Positions 1-8,445 of a DNA stretch of 64,000 nt are shown one piece after another; positions within the stretch are counted from its first letter, which is position 1, and each line of letters begins with the position of its first letter. The position numbers were made by a program, and so were the translations under genes. Source of the stretch: an uncultured Opitutaceae bacterium (GTDB lineage: Bacteria; Verrucomicrobiota; Verrucomicrobiia; Opitutales; Opitutaceae); the NCBI GenBank assembly GCA_937902925.1, contig CALFNN010000047.1, positions 24,865 through 88,864 of the forward strand, read 5' to 3'. The notes under the pieces are model-generated. The model did no database searches and was not told where the DNA came from. It saw nothing but the letters and a program-made list of their open reading frames with translations.

Positions 1-1
1 G

Positions 2-1921
2 TTTCACCACCGCAGCGCGTGGCTCGGCGACCGCGATGTGCTCGGCGAGTTGATCGCGGGCTGCCGCAAGCTCGGGATGGTCGTCATCGTGCGCACCGAT
101 CCGCACGCAACCTACGACGACGTGCAGGCGGCGCATCCCGACTGGATCGCCGTGACCGCGGATGGGAAGCCGCGCCGGCATTGGGCGTCGCCCGAGATGT
201 GGGTCACCTGCGGACTCGGGCCCTACAACTTCGACTTCATGACCGACGTGAAGCGCGAGCTGGCGACGCTCTACCGGCCCGATGGAATTTTCATCAACCG
301 CTGGGACGGCTCCGGCATGTGTTACTGCGAGCATTGCCGCGCGAATTTCAAGACCGCCACCGGCTTCGAGTTGCCGCGGACGAACAATGTGCAGGATCCG
401 GCGCGGCACGCCTACATCCTCTGGCGGCAGCAGCGGTTGTTTGCACTCTGGCGGCATTGGGACGACGCGGTGCGCGCGATCAATCCCGACTCCTGCGTCA
501 TCCCGAACGGCGGCGGCGGCGCCACGAGTTCGCTCGACATGAAATACATCGGCGAACTCGCGCCGACGCTGATAGCGGATTACCAGGCGCGGCGTGGGCT
601 GATGCCACCGTGGGCGAACGGCAAACGCGGCAAGGAATTCCGGGCGACGATGGGCCGGAAGCCGATCGTCGGGATCTTCAGCGTCGGGCTCGAGGAGCCG
701 TATCGCTGGAAGGACTCGGTGCAGAACGGCGAGGAAATCCGGCTCTGGGCGATCGACGGCGTGGCGAACGGCCTCCGCCCGTGGTTCACGAAATTTGCGG
801 GCACCATCAACGACCCGCGGTGGCTCAAGCCCGTCGAGGACCTCTACAAATGGTGCCACGGCGCCGAGCGCTACCTGCGCAACGAGCGGCCGCTCGCGCG
901 CGTCGGCCTCGTGCTGTCGCAGCAATCGGCGTGGTTCGTGCCGGCCGAGCGCGGCGGGCGCAGCGATCCGGAGGACGCGGCGCTCGGCTGGTATCAGGCG
1001 CTGATCGAGGCGCGCGTGCCGTTCGAGATGGTCCATGACCGGTTGCTCGATGCGGAACACCTCGCGGCGTTCAAGACGCTTATCCTGCCCGACATCACGG
1101 CGCTGTCCGACGCGCAGTGCACGCAACTCCGCGAATTCGTCGCGCGCGGCGGTGGCCTGATCGCGACGACCGGCACGTCGCTTCACGACGAAAACGGAGT
1201 GAAGCGAAAAGACTTCGGGTTGGCCGATCTCTTCGGGGTGAGTTTCACCGGGAAAACCGAGGGACCGATGCACAACGCTTACCTGCGGCTCGAGCACGAA
1301 GCCGCGCCTAATCATCCGCTGCTGGCGGGACTTGAGGACGCGCCACGGATCATCCATGGCATCTGGCGGCTTGAGGTGACGGCGAAGGAAAAATTTCCGC
1401 CGCCGCCGCTCACGCTGATTCCGTCGTATCCCGACCTGCCGATGGAGAAAGTCTATGCGCGGGTGCCGAAGACGGATATCGCGCAGGTGTTCCTGCGCGA
1501 GAGCGGCGCCGGGCGCGTGGTGTATTTTCCGTGGGATATCGATCGCACCTTCTGGGAAATCCTCGATGTCGATCACGGTCAGCTCCTGCGCAACGCGCTC
1601 GCTTGGGCCACAAACGAGCCGGCGCCGGTCACGGTGGCGGGCATCGGCGTGCTGGACGTAACCGTTTGGGAGCAGAAGAAATCGCTCACCGTCCATCTCG
1701 TGAACCTGACGAATCCGATGATGATGAAAGGGCCGATCCGTGAGCTGATCCCCGTGGGCGAACAGAAGGTTCGCGTGCGGCTGCCGGATGGAAAAAAAGC
1801 GCGCGGTGTGCGGCTGCTGGTGGCGGACGCGGCGGTGCCGCTGCGCCAGACCGGCGAGTGGGTCGAGGCGACCGTGCCCTCGATTCTCGCGCACGAGGTC
1901 GTGGCGGTGGATTACGTGTAG
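2..1921 (+). CDS. GHL6-like glycoside hydrolase with beta-galactosidase trimerisation-like domain (5' partial)
   Basis: The frame is open from the first bases of the window, so the N-terminus lies outside; a GTG at 36-38 is in frame but need not be the start. The first ~280 residues look like a TIM-barrel hydrolase: a strand reading GMVVIVRTDPH, then DGIFINRWDGSG followed by a CYCEHC cysteine cluster typical of the hypothetical glycosyl hydrolase 6 (GHL6) family. From about nt 880 to 1250 comes a GATase1-like fold (RVGLVLSQQSAWF ... KTLILPDITALSDAQ ... FVARGGGLIATTGTS), as in beta-galactosidase trimerisation domains. A beta-rich tail ends at TAG 1919-1921. It probably acts on plant or algal oligosaccharides, but substrate and catalytic residues cannot be assigned. 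It converges on the PL11 fusion gene. Confidence 0.75.
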   Translation, partial: FHHRSAWLGDRDVLGELIAGCRKLGMVVIVRTDPHATYDDVQAAHPDWIAVTADGKPRRHWASPEMWVTCGLGPYNFDFMTDVKRELATLYRPDGIFINRWDGSGMCYCEHCRANFKTATGFELPRTNNVQDPARHAYILWRQQRLFALWRHWDDAVRAINPDSCVIPNGGGGATSSLDMKYIGELAPTLIADYQARRGLMPPWANGKRGKEFRATMGRKPIVGIFSVGLEEPYRWKDSVQNGEEIRLWAIDGVANGLRPWFTKFAGTINDPRWLKPVEDLYKWCHGAERYLRNERPLARVGLVLSQQSAWFVPAERGGRSDPEDAALGWYQALIEARVPFEMVHDRLLDAEHLAAFKTLILPDITALSDAQCTQLREFVARGGGLIATTGTSLHDENGVKRKDFGLADLFGVSFTGKTEGPMHNAYLRLEHEAAPNHPLLAGLEDAPRIIHGIWRLEVTAKEKFPPPPLTLIPSYPDLPMEKVYARVPKTDIAQVFLRESGAGRVVYFPWDIDRTFWEILDVDHGQLLRNALAWATNEPAPVTVAGIGVLDVTVWEQKKSLTVHLVNLTNPMMMKGPIRELIPVGEQKVRVRLPDGKKARGVRLLVADAAVPLRQTGEWVEATVPSILAHEVVAVDYV

Positions 1922-2084
1922 AGTGGTTGGCGGCGCCCGAATCCAGGGCGTCGGGAAAAGTTGCAGGGGCGCAGCAGGTCTGCGCCCTGACTCAGGTGTA
2001 GCCGGCCTCGTTGAGGCCGGGCCGGGGTCAGCGACCCCGGCTACAATGGCAGCGGTTCCTCAAAGGCCTCGGCCCGAAGAATGT
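1922..2084. other. Convergent intergenic gap holding a REP-like element
   Basis: These 163 nt separate two convergent genes. Apart from the cloverleaf-like inverted repeat at 1997-2045 no gene is visible. Confidence 0.6.
1997..2045. repeat. REP-like cruciform repeat
   Basis: A perfect 9-bp outer stem (TGTAGCCGG at 1997-2005 with CCGGCTACA at 2037-2045) encloses two smaller hairpins, CCTC/GAGG and GGGGT/ACCCC. This clover-shaped layout between convergent genes matches dispersed REP-type palindromes, and it could also stop transcription from both sides. There is no T-run, so a classical intrinsic terminator is less likely. Confidence 0.65.
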
Positions 2085-4499
2085 TCACTTCTTCTTGTCG
2101 GGCGGCTGCCACTCGAAATACGCGCCGTAGCCGGAGGTCAGGTTGCGCGCGAGCCACGTGCGATATTCGTGATCGGCGAGACGCGTGACGTCGCGGTTGT
2201 TGATGGGCGTCGTATTCGTATAAATCGAAACCGTCTGCCGGCCGTTGACGTTGGTCGTGCAGATGAGTTCGTCGCGATAGTCGCCCATGAGATCGGCGGC
2301 ATACATCACGCGGCCAGTGCCCTCGTTCGGGCCCGGCTCGGGGAGCATGTCGAGGCCCTTGCCGTTGAATTTGCCGAGGCGTTTGCCGTCGTTCGACATC
2401 ATCTCGTGCTGGCCGCCGAGCCAGTTCACGGGCGTCCACCCACCCAGCCACGGCTGCAGGATGATGTCGCCCTTGGCGTTGAAAAGCAGGGTGTCGCGCA
2501 CGAAATGGCCGTCGCGATTGGCCATGATTTCCAGGCCGGGCGAGGAGGCGAGGATGTCGGCGACCCAGCCGGTGTGGTCATGCGTCCAGCGCGGATCGTC
2601 CTCGCGGTTGATTTTCCAGATCACCTTGCCGGTGTCGGCATCGACGACGTAGGCGCCGGCATTCGTGTTGTCCTCGATGCCGTAGAAAACCTGGCGGCCG
2701 GGGAGGCCGGGAATGATGTGCTTCACCGCGACGGTGTCCGGATGGCCGGCGTAGATCGACCAGCGGACGGTGCCGTCGGAATTGAGGCAGGTGCTGCCGT
2801 CGAAGACCTCGTCCTTGCCATCGCCGTTGACGTCGGCGTTGACGATGTAATGGGCGCCGCTGCCGTTGGTCTCGCCGAAGCTCTTGAACTGCCAGAGCTG
2901 TTTCAGGTCGCGACCGTCGTAGGCGGTGAAGATCTCGTTCTCGTAGAGACCGGACTGCGTGATGATCGCAGGGTGCACGCCGTCGAGGTAGGCGATGCCC
3001 ATCACGATGCGCGTCGAGGAGCGCGAGAAATCGGAAACCATGGGAGTCCACGGCGTCCGGCGGATCGTCTCGCCCGTCATGCCATTGAGCACGGCGAGAT
3101 AAACCTGGTCGCCCTCCTGGGCGCGGCAGACGACCTCGTCCTTGCCGTCGCCGTCGAGATCGTAGCACAGCACCGGGCTGTTGTTGTGGCTGCCGAAGCA
3201 CTGCGACCACCAGACGAGCGGGCGGCGCCAGATGCTCTTGCCGTAGCTGGTGATCGCCTCGATCTCGACGGGCACGCCGGGATCGACGGAGCGCTCGTTG
3301 ATGCCGTTATCGAGGCGGAACACGGCGTCGGTGACGCCGTCGCCATCGATGTCGCCGAACGCGGCGGTCAGGCCGCCGATCTTCACGTTTGGCGTGAAGC
3401 TCGCGATCAGCCCGCTCTTTTTCTCGGCGGGTTCGCGGCCGGCCCACTCGGACGGCGGGCCCTCATGGCCGTCGGGATAGACGGCGCGGACGCGATAGTA
3501 GACGATGAGTTCGCCGTCCGGCTGGTCCGGGCCCTCGCCGCGCGTGTGCTGGACGGGGCGGGCGCCGGGCGGATTCGGGTCGAGGAAATTTGTCGAGTCG
3601 GTGATCGGAGTGGCGGTGAGCTTCTCGCCCGCGGCGTGGCGGTATTGCGTGCGGTAGACGTTGAAGCCGATGTTGGGCGGATCGTCGGGGAGGAGATTCC
3701 AGCTCACGAAAATCTTCCGGTCGCCCGCGGAGCCGGTGACGAGCCGGCGATTTTGCCGGAGAAAACCGGTCGAGCCGGCCGGCGCGCGCACGACGCGGAA
3801 GCCGAGATCGGCGTGGCGGATGCCCTCGAGTTGGTAGGCGGCGTTGCCGAGTTCCATGTAGTAGGCGGTGCGCGCCCACGAGCCGCCCATCGCCCAGCCC
3901 TCGCGATCGTCCTGCGACGTGATCCGAAACACGAAGCCGCCGAGCGTCTGGTCGGGATCGTAGTTCACCATCTGCCAGACGTTGCCGGCCAGGTCATAGA
4001 GGCCCCAGGGATTCGGCGGGAATTGTTTCACCGGCTGGAGGCGCTGGCGCCAGACGCTGATGTCGCGCTCGCCCTTCGCGGAAAAATTCGCGCGCCCCTC
4101 GGGCGGGTCGTTGCCCCAGACGTATTTGATGTCGGCGCGGCCGGCCCGCGCGGCGTATTCGAACTCGGACGAAGTCGGGAGCCGGTAGACGCGGCCCTCC
4201 TTCTTCGTGCGCCAGTTCGTGTAGGCCCGCACGTCGCTGTAGCGGTTGACGAAAATCACGGGGCGATTCTCGAAGCCGGCGGGGATTTTGCCGTTCGTCC
4301 AGTAGGGCGGCGGCGGGTATTTGGCGTCGTCAACGAAGACTTTGTATTCCGCGTTGGTCACCGGGTGATCCGCCATTTCGAAATCATCGAGACGGATCCC
4401 GGGGCGTAACGTGCCGCCCTTGATGAGGACGAAATCCTGCGCGGTCGCACGGGATACGCCGAGGCTCAGCACCAGGAGGAGGGGTAACATCCGGGTCAT
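2085..4499 (-). CDS. Secreted FGE-like / FN3-like / PL11-type rhamnogalacturonan lyase fusion
   Basis: The chosen ATG (complement 4497-4499) gives 804 residues and a signal peptide (MTRMLPLLLVLSLGVSRATA); the open frame extends further upstream but has no signal there. Residues ~25-238 are an FGE-sulfatase (SUMF1-like) domain: HPVTNAEY, YRLPTSSEFEYAARAG, NPWGLYDLAGNVWQ, GGSW, LGFRVVR. The usual catalytic cysteine pair after GGSW is absent, so this part is probably a binding or non-catalytic version. An FN3-like linker (~250-350) follows. Residues ~365-804 match family 11 polysaccharide lyases, with calcium-type loops such as DIDGDGVTD, DLDGDGKDE and DVNGDGKDE. Family members cleave rhamnogalacturonan I by beta-elimination. 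Likely exported; no operon partner is visible. Confidence 0.8.
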   Translation of the reverse strand: MTRMLPLLLVLSLGVSRATAQDFVLIKGGTLRPGIRLDDFEMADHPVTNAEYKVFVDDAKYPPPPYWTNGKIPAGFENRPVIFVNRYSDVRAYTNWRTKKEGRVYRLPTSSEFEYAARAGRADIKYVWGNDPPEGRANFSAKGERDISVWRQRLQPVKQFPPNPWGLYDLAGNVWQMVNYDPDQTLGGFVFRITSQDDREGWAMGGSWARTAYYMELGNAAYQLEGIRHADLGFRVVRAPAGSTGFLRQNRRLVTGSAGDRKIFVSWNLLPDDPPNIGFNVYRTQYRHAAGEKLTATPITDSTNFLDPNPPGARPVQHTRGEGPDQPDGELIVYYRVRAVYPDGHEGPPSEWAGREPAEKKSGLIASFTPNVKIGGLTAAFGDIDGDGVTDAVFRLDNGINERSVDPGVPVEIEAITSYGKSIWRRPLVWWSQCFGSHNNSPVLCYDLDGDGKDEVVCRAQEGDQVYLAVLNGMTGETIRRTPWTPMVSDFSRSSTRIVMGIAYLDGVHPAIITQSGLYENEIFTAYDGRDLKQLWQFKSFGETNGSGAHYIVNADVNGDGKDEVFDGSTCLNSDGTVRWSIYAGHPDTVAVKHIIPGLPGRQVFYGIEDNTNAGAYVVDADTGKVIWKINREDDPRWTHDHTGWVADILASSPGLEIMANRDGHFVRDTLLFNAKGDIILQPWLGGWTPVNWLGGQHEMMSNDGKRLGKFNGKGLDMLPEPGPNEGTGRVMYAADLMGDYRDELICTTNVNGRQTVSIYTNTTPINNRDVTRLADHEYRTWLARNLTSGYGAYFEWQPPDKKK

Positions 4500-4646
4500 G
4501 GCGGGCACGGTCGTGCGGTCAACACGGGCGGTCAATGACCACAGGGTCCGGACAGTTCGACCCGGGGTGGCGCCGGTAACCAAGGCCGCGGCGGGACGTC
4601 TCGTGCTTCGAACCCGAAAGCAGAAAACCTCCAGCCAGATTTCACC

Positions 4647-5084
4647 ATGAAAACTCTCGCCAAAATCACCTTGTTCGCGGTCGGTCTTGCCGTGATCGCC
4701 CTCCCGCTGCTCAACGCCGCCGACACCGATGCCACGACGCCGGCGCCCGCCGGGAAGCAGACCCACGCCGGCCGGCATCCCCGGATGCGCGCGCTGATGC
4801 TCCGCAAGGCGGTGCGCCAGCGCGTGGCGCAGAAACTCAACCTCACCGACGAGCAGAAGACCCAGCTCAAAACGACGCGCACAAATACGGTCGCGGCGGT
4901 GAAGGCGATCCGGGCCGACACGAGTCTCACGCCCGAGCAGAAAAAGGCCAAGGTGCGCGAGACGTTGCAGACGGCGCGCGCCGGGTTGAAAAACGTGCTC
5001 ACCGCCGAGCAGCAGGCGAAGATCGGCAAGCTGCGCCGGTTGATTCGCGCCCGCCGGCAGGCCCGCGGCGCCGCCGGGGTCTGA
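4647..5084 (+). CDS. Periplasmic LTXXQ (Spy/CpxP-like) protein
   Basis: 145 residues with a clear signal peptide (MKTLAKITLFAVGLAVIALP, cleavage near LLNAAD). The mature part is basic and predicted helical, and carries three LTxEQ motifs at about residues 66, 94 and 118 (LTDEQK, LTPEQK, LTAEQQ). This motif defines the Spy/CpxP-like periplasmic family, whose best-known members are stress chaperones or regulators of envelope stress. It is followed 222 nt later by the HtrA protease, which suggests a shared envelope-stress role; this is inference from position. The ATG has no strong Shine-Dalgarno (ATTTCACC upstream). Confidence 0.75.
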   Translation: MKTLAKITLFAVGLAVIALPLLNAADTDATTPAPAGKQTHAGRHPRMRALMLRKAVRQRVAQKLNLTDEQKTQLKTTRTNTVAAVKAIRADTSLTPEQKKAKVRETLQTARAGLKNVLTAEQQAKIGKLRRLIRARRQARGAAGV

Positions 5085-5306
5085 GCCTGGCGTCGCGCCC
5101 GATTTTGGGGAGCCACCGTCCGCCGCCGCGACCACCGCGCGCGGCGGATTTCGTTGGCGACGGCGACCCGGGATTGAAATGGAACCCGGGGGCTGCGCCG
5201 CCGGTCAGGACGCGACGCTCCGCCCCGGCGAAGGCTCCAAACTGGAGAGTTGCCGCGCGGCCGGAATTCAATCCGGTTTCATCCCCACAAGATTATCCGC
5301 CCAGCC

Positions 5307-6854
5307 ATGAATATGATCCCACTGCGAAAGCTCGCCCTGTGTTCCCTCGTCCTCGCGCTCGCCGGCGGGGCCAGCCTGGCCCTCTGGGGGAGCGACAAAC
5401 CGGGCAAGGCGGCCGACCATCCGCCCCTCAAATTCCAGACCGATGCGAAGCCGATCAATCGCGATGCCGCGGAGCGGGTCAGCTATTCGAACGTCGTCAA
5501 GAAAACCGCGCCCAGCGTCGTCTATGTTTATTCGAGCAAGACCGTGAAGGGGCAGGATATGTCGCAGTTTTTCAACGATCCCATGTTCCGGCGGTTCTTC
5601 GGGATCCCCGGCCCGGGCGACGATGGCAATGACGATGGTCGAGGCGGCGGTGGCGGAGGCGGCCGGGGTGGTCGGGGTCGAGGTGGACGTGCTCCCGACC
5701 AGAAACAGCAGAGCCTCGGGTCGGGTATCATCATCTCGAGCGACGGCTATATCCTGACGAACAATCACGTCATCGACGGCGCCGACGAAGTGAAGGTCGC
5801 CGTGGGCGAGGCGCGGAAGGAATACAAGGCGACCGTGATCGGCCGCGATGCGACCGCGGACGTCGCCGTGTTGAAGATCGACGCCACCGGTCTCACCGCC
5901 GCGACCATCGGCGACAGCGAGCAACTGGAAGTGGGCGACGTCGTGCTCGCGATCGGCGATCCGTTCGGCATCGGCCAGTCGGTCAGCCGCGGCATCGTCA
6001 GCGCGCTCAGCCGCGGCAACCTCGGCATCGAGGATCTCGAGGATTTCATCCAGACCGACGCGGCGATCAACCCCGGCAATTCCGGCGGGGCGCTCATCGA
6101 CACCGACGGCCGGGTCATTGGGCTCAACACCGCGATCCTCAGCCGCAGCGGTGGATTCAACGGCGTCGGGTTCGCGATTCCGATCAACCTCGTGCGTTCG
6201 ATCGCCGAGCAGTTGGTCGCGACCGGCGAGGTGAACCGCGCCTATCTGGGCGTGCAGACCCAGCCGATGACCGAGGAGCTGTCATCCATGTTGAAGGTGA
6301 CAAATGGGGCGCTCATCGCGGAGGTGAAGCCGGACACGCCGGCCGACAAGGCCGGCCTGAAGGATGGCGACATCATCACCAAGGTCGATGGGACCGCGAT
6401 CAAGGATGGCCGGCACCTGCAGTTGACGGTGAGCCATATCACACCGGGCACGGAGGCGAACATCGAGTATGTGCGCGATGGCAAGACGGCGACCGTCAAA
6501 GTTAAGCTCGCACGCCGGCCGGACGACCTGCTCGCGGGCGGCGGCGCCGAAGGCGGCAAGGACGAGGGCGTGTTGAACGGCGTCGGGATCGGCGACATCA
6601 CGGCCCAAGTGCGCGACGAGCTCAATCTGCCGCGCCGCGTCCAGGGCGTGGTCATCACGAGCGTCGATCCCGACAGCGCGTCGGCCCGCGCCGGATTGAA
6701 GGAGGGCGATGTGATCACCGACCTCGACCGCAAGCCGATCCACAACGCCGACGAGGCGGTGAAGCTGAGCTACGATATCAAGGGACCGAAGGTGCTCGTC
6801 CATTTCTGGCGCGACGGCCAGAGCTCCTACCTCGTGGTCGACGAGTCGAAGTAA
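5307..6854 (+). CDS. htrA: HtrA/Deg family periplasmic serine protease with two PDZ domains
   Basis: Starting at ATG 5307 gives 515 residues beginning with a signal-like hydrophobic segment (LALCSLVLALAGG); an upstream in-frame start at 5250 would add 19 residues that do not look like a signal and was rejected. The trypsin-like domain has the catalytic triad His154 (TNNHVIDGAD), Asp185 (DATADVAVLK) and Ser259 (NPGNSGGALID). PDZ1 lies at ~300-400 and PDZ2 at ~430-510. The family degrades or refolds damaged envelope proteins. Odd feature: residues ~104-129 form an Asp/Gly then Gly/Arg-rich insert in the LA-loop region (GGGGGGGRGGRGRGGR), much longer and more basic than usual. Confidence 0.93.
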   Translation: MNMIPLRKLALCSLVLALAGGASLALWGSDKPGKAADHPPLKFQTDAKPINRDAAERVSYSNVVKKTAPSVVYVYSSKTVKGQDMSQFFNDPMFRRFFGIPGPGDDGNDDGRGGGGGGGRGGRGRGGRAPDQKQQSLGSGIIISSDGYILTNNHVIDGADEVKVAVGEARKEYKATVIGRDATADVAVLKIDATGLTAATIGDSEQLEVGDVVLAIGDPFGIGQSVSRGIVSALSRGNLGIEDLEDFIQTDAAINPGNSGGALIDTDGRVIGLNTAILSRSGGFNGVGFAIPINLVRSIAEQLVATGEVNRAYLGVQTQPMTEELSSMLKVTNGALIAEVKPDTPADKAGLKDGDIITKVDGTAIKDGRHLQLTVSHITPGTEANIEYVRDGKTATVKVKLARRPDDLLAGGGAEGGKDEGVLNGVGIGDITAQVRDELNLPRRVQGVVITSVDPDSASARAGLKEGDVITDLDRKPIHNADEAVKLSYDIKGPKVLVHFWRDGQSSYLVVDESK

Positions 6855-6923
6855 GTGCGGCGGCCGCGATTGGGCCCGACTGGTTGCGACGACAGCGCGC
6901 CGGCTCGCTCGAAAGTAGCAAGT

Positions 6924-6946
6924 AGCGCCGGCGCCCTGCCGGCGCT
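6924..6946. terminator. Hairpin between convergent genes (terminator or REP-like)
   Basis: AGCGCCGGC at 6924-6932 pairs perfectly with GCCGGCGCT at 6938-6946 around a 5-nt loop. It lies between the convergent htrA and permease genes and would work on both strands. No T-run follows on either side. Confidence 0.5.
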
Positions 6947-6955
6947 CCGCCCGCC

Positions 6956-8173
6956 TCACTCGAAGCGCAACGCGTCGATCGGGTCGAGCTGCGCGGCGCG
7001 GCGGGCCGGATAGTAGCCGAAGAAGATGCCGACGACGGCGCTGAAGGCCACGGCCAGAATCACCGAGCCGGGCGACACATCCACTGGCCAGCCCTTGAGC
7101 TGCGCGAGCAACTGCGATCCGCCGATGCCGCACCCCACGCCGGCGAGGCCGCCCATCAGGCTCAGCAACACGGCCTCGATCAGGAATTGCCGCAGGACGT
7201 CGCGGGCGTGCGCGCCGACGGCGAGCCGGAGGCCGATCTCACGCGTGCGCTCCGTCACGCTCACCAGCATGATGTTCATGATGCCGATGCCGCCGACCAG
7301 CAGCGAGACGCCGGCAATCGCGCCGAGCAGCGCCGTCATGGTCTTGGTTGTCGCCGTCGCCCGCTCGACGATGTCCATCTGGTTGCGCACGATGAAATCG
7401 GGGCCGTCGTGTTCGCCCAGCCGGTGGCGGGCGAACAGCAAGTCGGTGATTTGCTGCTCGACCGCGCCGAACGCACCCATGCTGGCGACTTGCACGAGGA
7501 TCGTGTTCACATAGGTGCGGCGGGCCAGCCGCCGCTGGTGGCTGGTGTAGGGGACGACGATCACGTCGTCCTGATCCTGATTGCCGAGGTTGAATCCCTT
7601 GCGCGCCAGCACGCCGATGATGCGGAAGGGCGCGCCGCCGATGCGCAGGATCCGGCCGAGGGGATTCTCGTCGGGAAAGAGCTGGTCGACGATCGTCTGG
7701 CCGACCACGGCGACCTTGGCGACGCGTTGCACATCCTGCGGCGAAAACATCGCGCCTTGGGCGACCGGCCAGTCGCGCAGGAAAAGATAGTCGGCGGATT
7801 CGCCGAGGATCGTCGTGTTCCAGTTGCGGCCCTCGGCGAGGACCTGGCTGCGGCTGCGCACTTCCGGGCTCACGGCGACCACCTGGGGAATGTCGCGGGC
7901 GATGGCCTTGGCGTCGTCCGGGGTGAGCGTGACCCGTCCGCCGAGGCCGCTGCGGACGCCGTTCGTGCGAAAGCTCCCGGGATAGACGAACATGAGATTC
8001 TGCCCGAGGTTCGCGATCTGCCCGGCGATGCGCGCCTGGGCGCCGTTGCCGATGCTGACGAGTGCGATCACCGCGCCGACGCCGATGATGATCCCGAGGC
8101 CGGTGAGCATCGAGCGCAGCTTGTTGCGCCGCAGGGCGCGCAGGGAGATTTTGAACGTGGTAAGGAGATTCAC
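6956..8173 (-). CDS. MacB/FtsX-type ABC transporter permease
   Basis: From GTG at 8173 (complement) the protein has 405 residues starting VNLLTTFKISLRALRRNKLR, the usual MacB-permease N-terminus; the upstream open frame lacks any matching sequence. TM1 (LTGLGIIIGVGAVIALVSIG) is followed by a periplasmic MacB core domain (~45-270) and a C-terminal FtsX domain with three TM helices (ALLGAIAGVSLLVGGIGIM, the segment around LLSLMGGLAGVG, and VILAVAFSAVVGIFFGYYPA), including the conserved TREIGLRLAVGA motif. Such permeases drive export or lipoprotein release with a MacB/LolD-type ATPase and often a MacA-like adaptor. Neither partner is adjacent, so the ATPase must be encoded elsewhere. Confidence 0.88.
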   Translation of the reverse strand: MNLLTTFKISLRALRRNKLRSMLTGLGIIIGVGAVIALVSIGNGAQARIAGQIANLGQNLMFVYPGSFRTNGVRSGLGGRVTLTPDDAKAIARDIPQVVAVSPEVRSRSQVLAEGRNWNTTILGESADYLFLRDWPVAQGAMFSPQDVQRVAKVAVVGQTIVDQLFPDENPLGRILRIGGAPFRIIGVLARKGFNLGNQDQDDVIVVPYTSHQRRLARRTYVNTILVQVASMGAFGAVEQQITDLLFARHRLGEHDGPDFIVRNQMDIVERATATTKTMTALLGAIAGVSLLVGGIGIMNIMLVSVTERTREIGLRLAVGAHARDVLRQFLIEAVLLSLMGGLAGVGCGIGGSQLLAQLKGWPVDVSPGSVILAVAFSAVVGIFFGYYPARRAAQLDPIDALRFE

Positions 8174-8299
8174 GCGGAAAGGAAAAATCGGACAGGTTCG
8201 TCCCGGCGGTCCGTCATGGATCCATGCCGCGGATCCGGGCCGGCCGGTTGCGGCAGCCGGTTGAATGACGGGAAGTTTCGCGCGACGGCCCGGTTGTTT

Positions 8300-8319
8300 A
8301 CCTGACAATTTTGTCAGGT
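8300..8319. promoter_or_regulatory. Perfect 20-bp palindrome, putative operator
   Basis: ACCTGACAATTTTGTCAGGT is its own reverse complement except for the central dinucleotide: 9-bp arms around TT. It sits 127 nt upstream of the permease start and 126 nt upstream of blaI. Between divergent genes a terminator is not expected, so a dimeric regulator site is the simpler reading. The binding protein is unknown. Confidence 0.5.
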
Positions 8320-8408
8320 GTTTTGATGGAACCCGGGCGCGGGAACCTCGCGGAAACCCGCTGCGCGAGGGAGGCGGCCGCCGGCGGAAAATATTTTGCT
8401 TGATATCT

Positions 8409-8435
8409 ACTACACATGTAGTTTTTTCTACTACA
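8409..8435. promoter_or_regulatory. BlaI/MecI-type operator
   Basis: ACTACA-CA-TGTAGT (8409-8422) is a perfect inverted repeat with the TACA/TGTA cores recognised by BlaI-family repressors. An extra half-site ACTACA lies at 8430-8435, 10 nt before the blaI ATG at 8446. The site overlaps the likely promoter (TTGATATC just upstream), so binding should repress the blaI-M56 operon itself. Confidence 0.75.
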
Positions 8436-8445
8436 TCGCATCGCA

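Larger units (their letters stand above)
8174..8445. promoter_or_regulatory. Divergent control region between the permease and BlaI genes
   Basis: A 272-nt gap between divergent genes. It contains a perfect 20-bp palindrome (8300-8319) and the BlaI operator (8409-8422). The stretch between about 8390 and 8432 is strikingly AT-rich compared with its surroundings, as expected of a promoter. Confidence 0.6.

Noticed and set aside
1788..4409. Long plus-strand open frame of 873 codons
   Set aside because: It is antisense to the PL11 fusion, whose domains and signal peptide are clear. High GC content creates long antisense frames, and the product has no recognisable fold.
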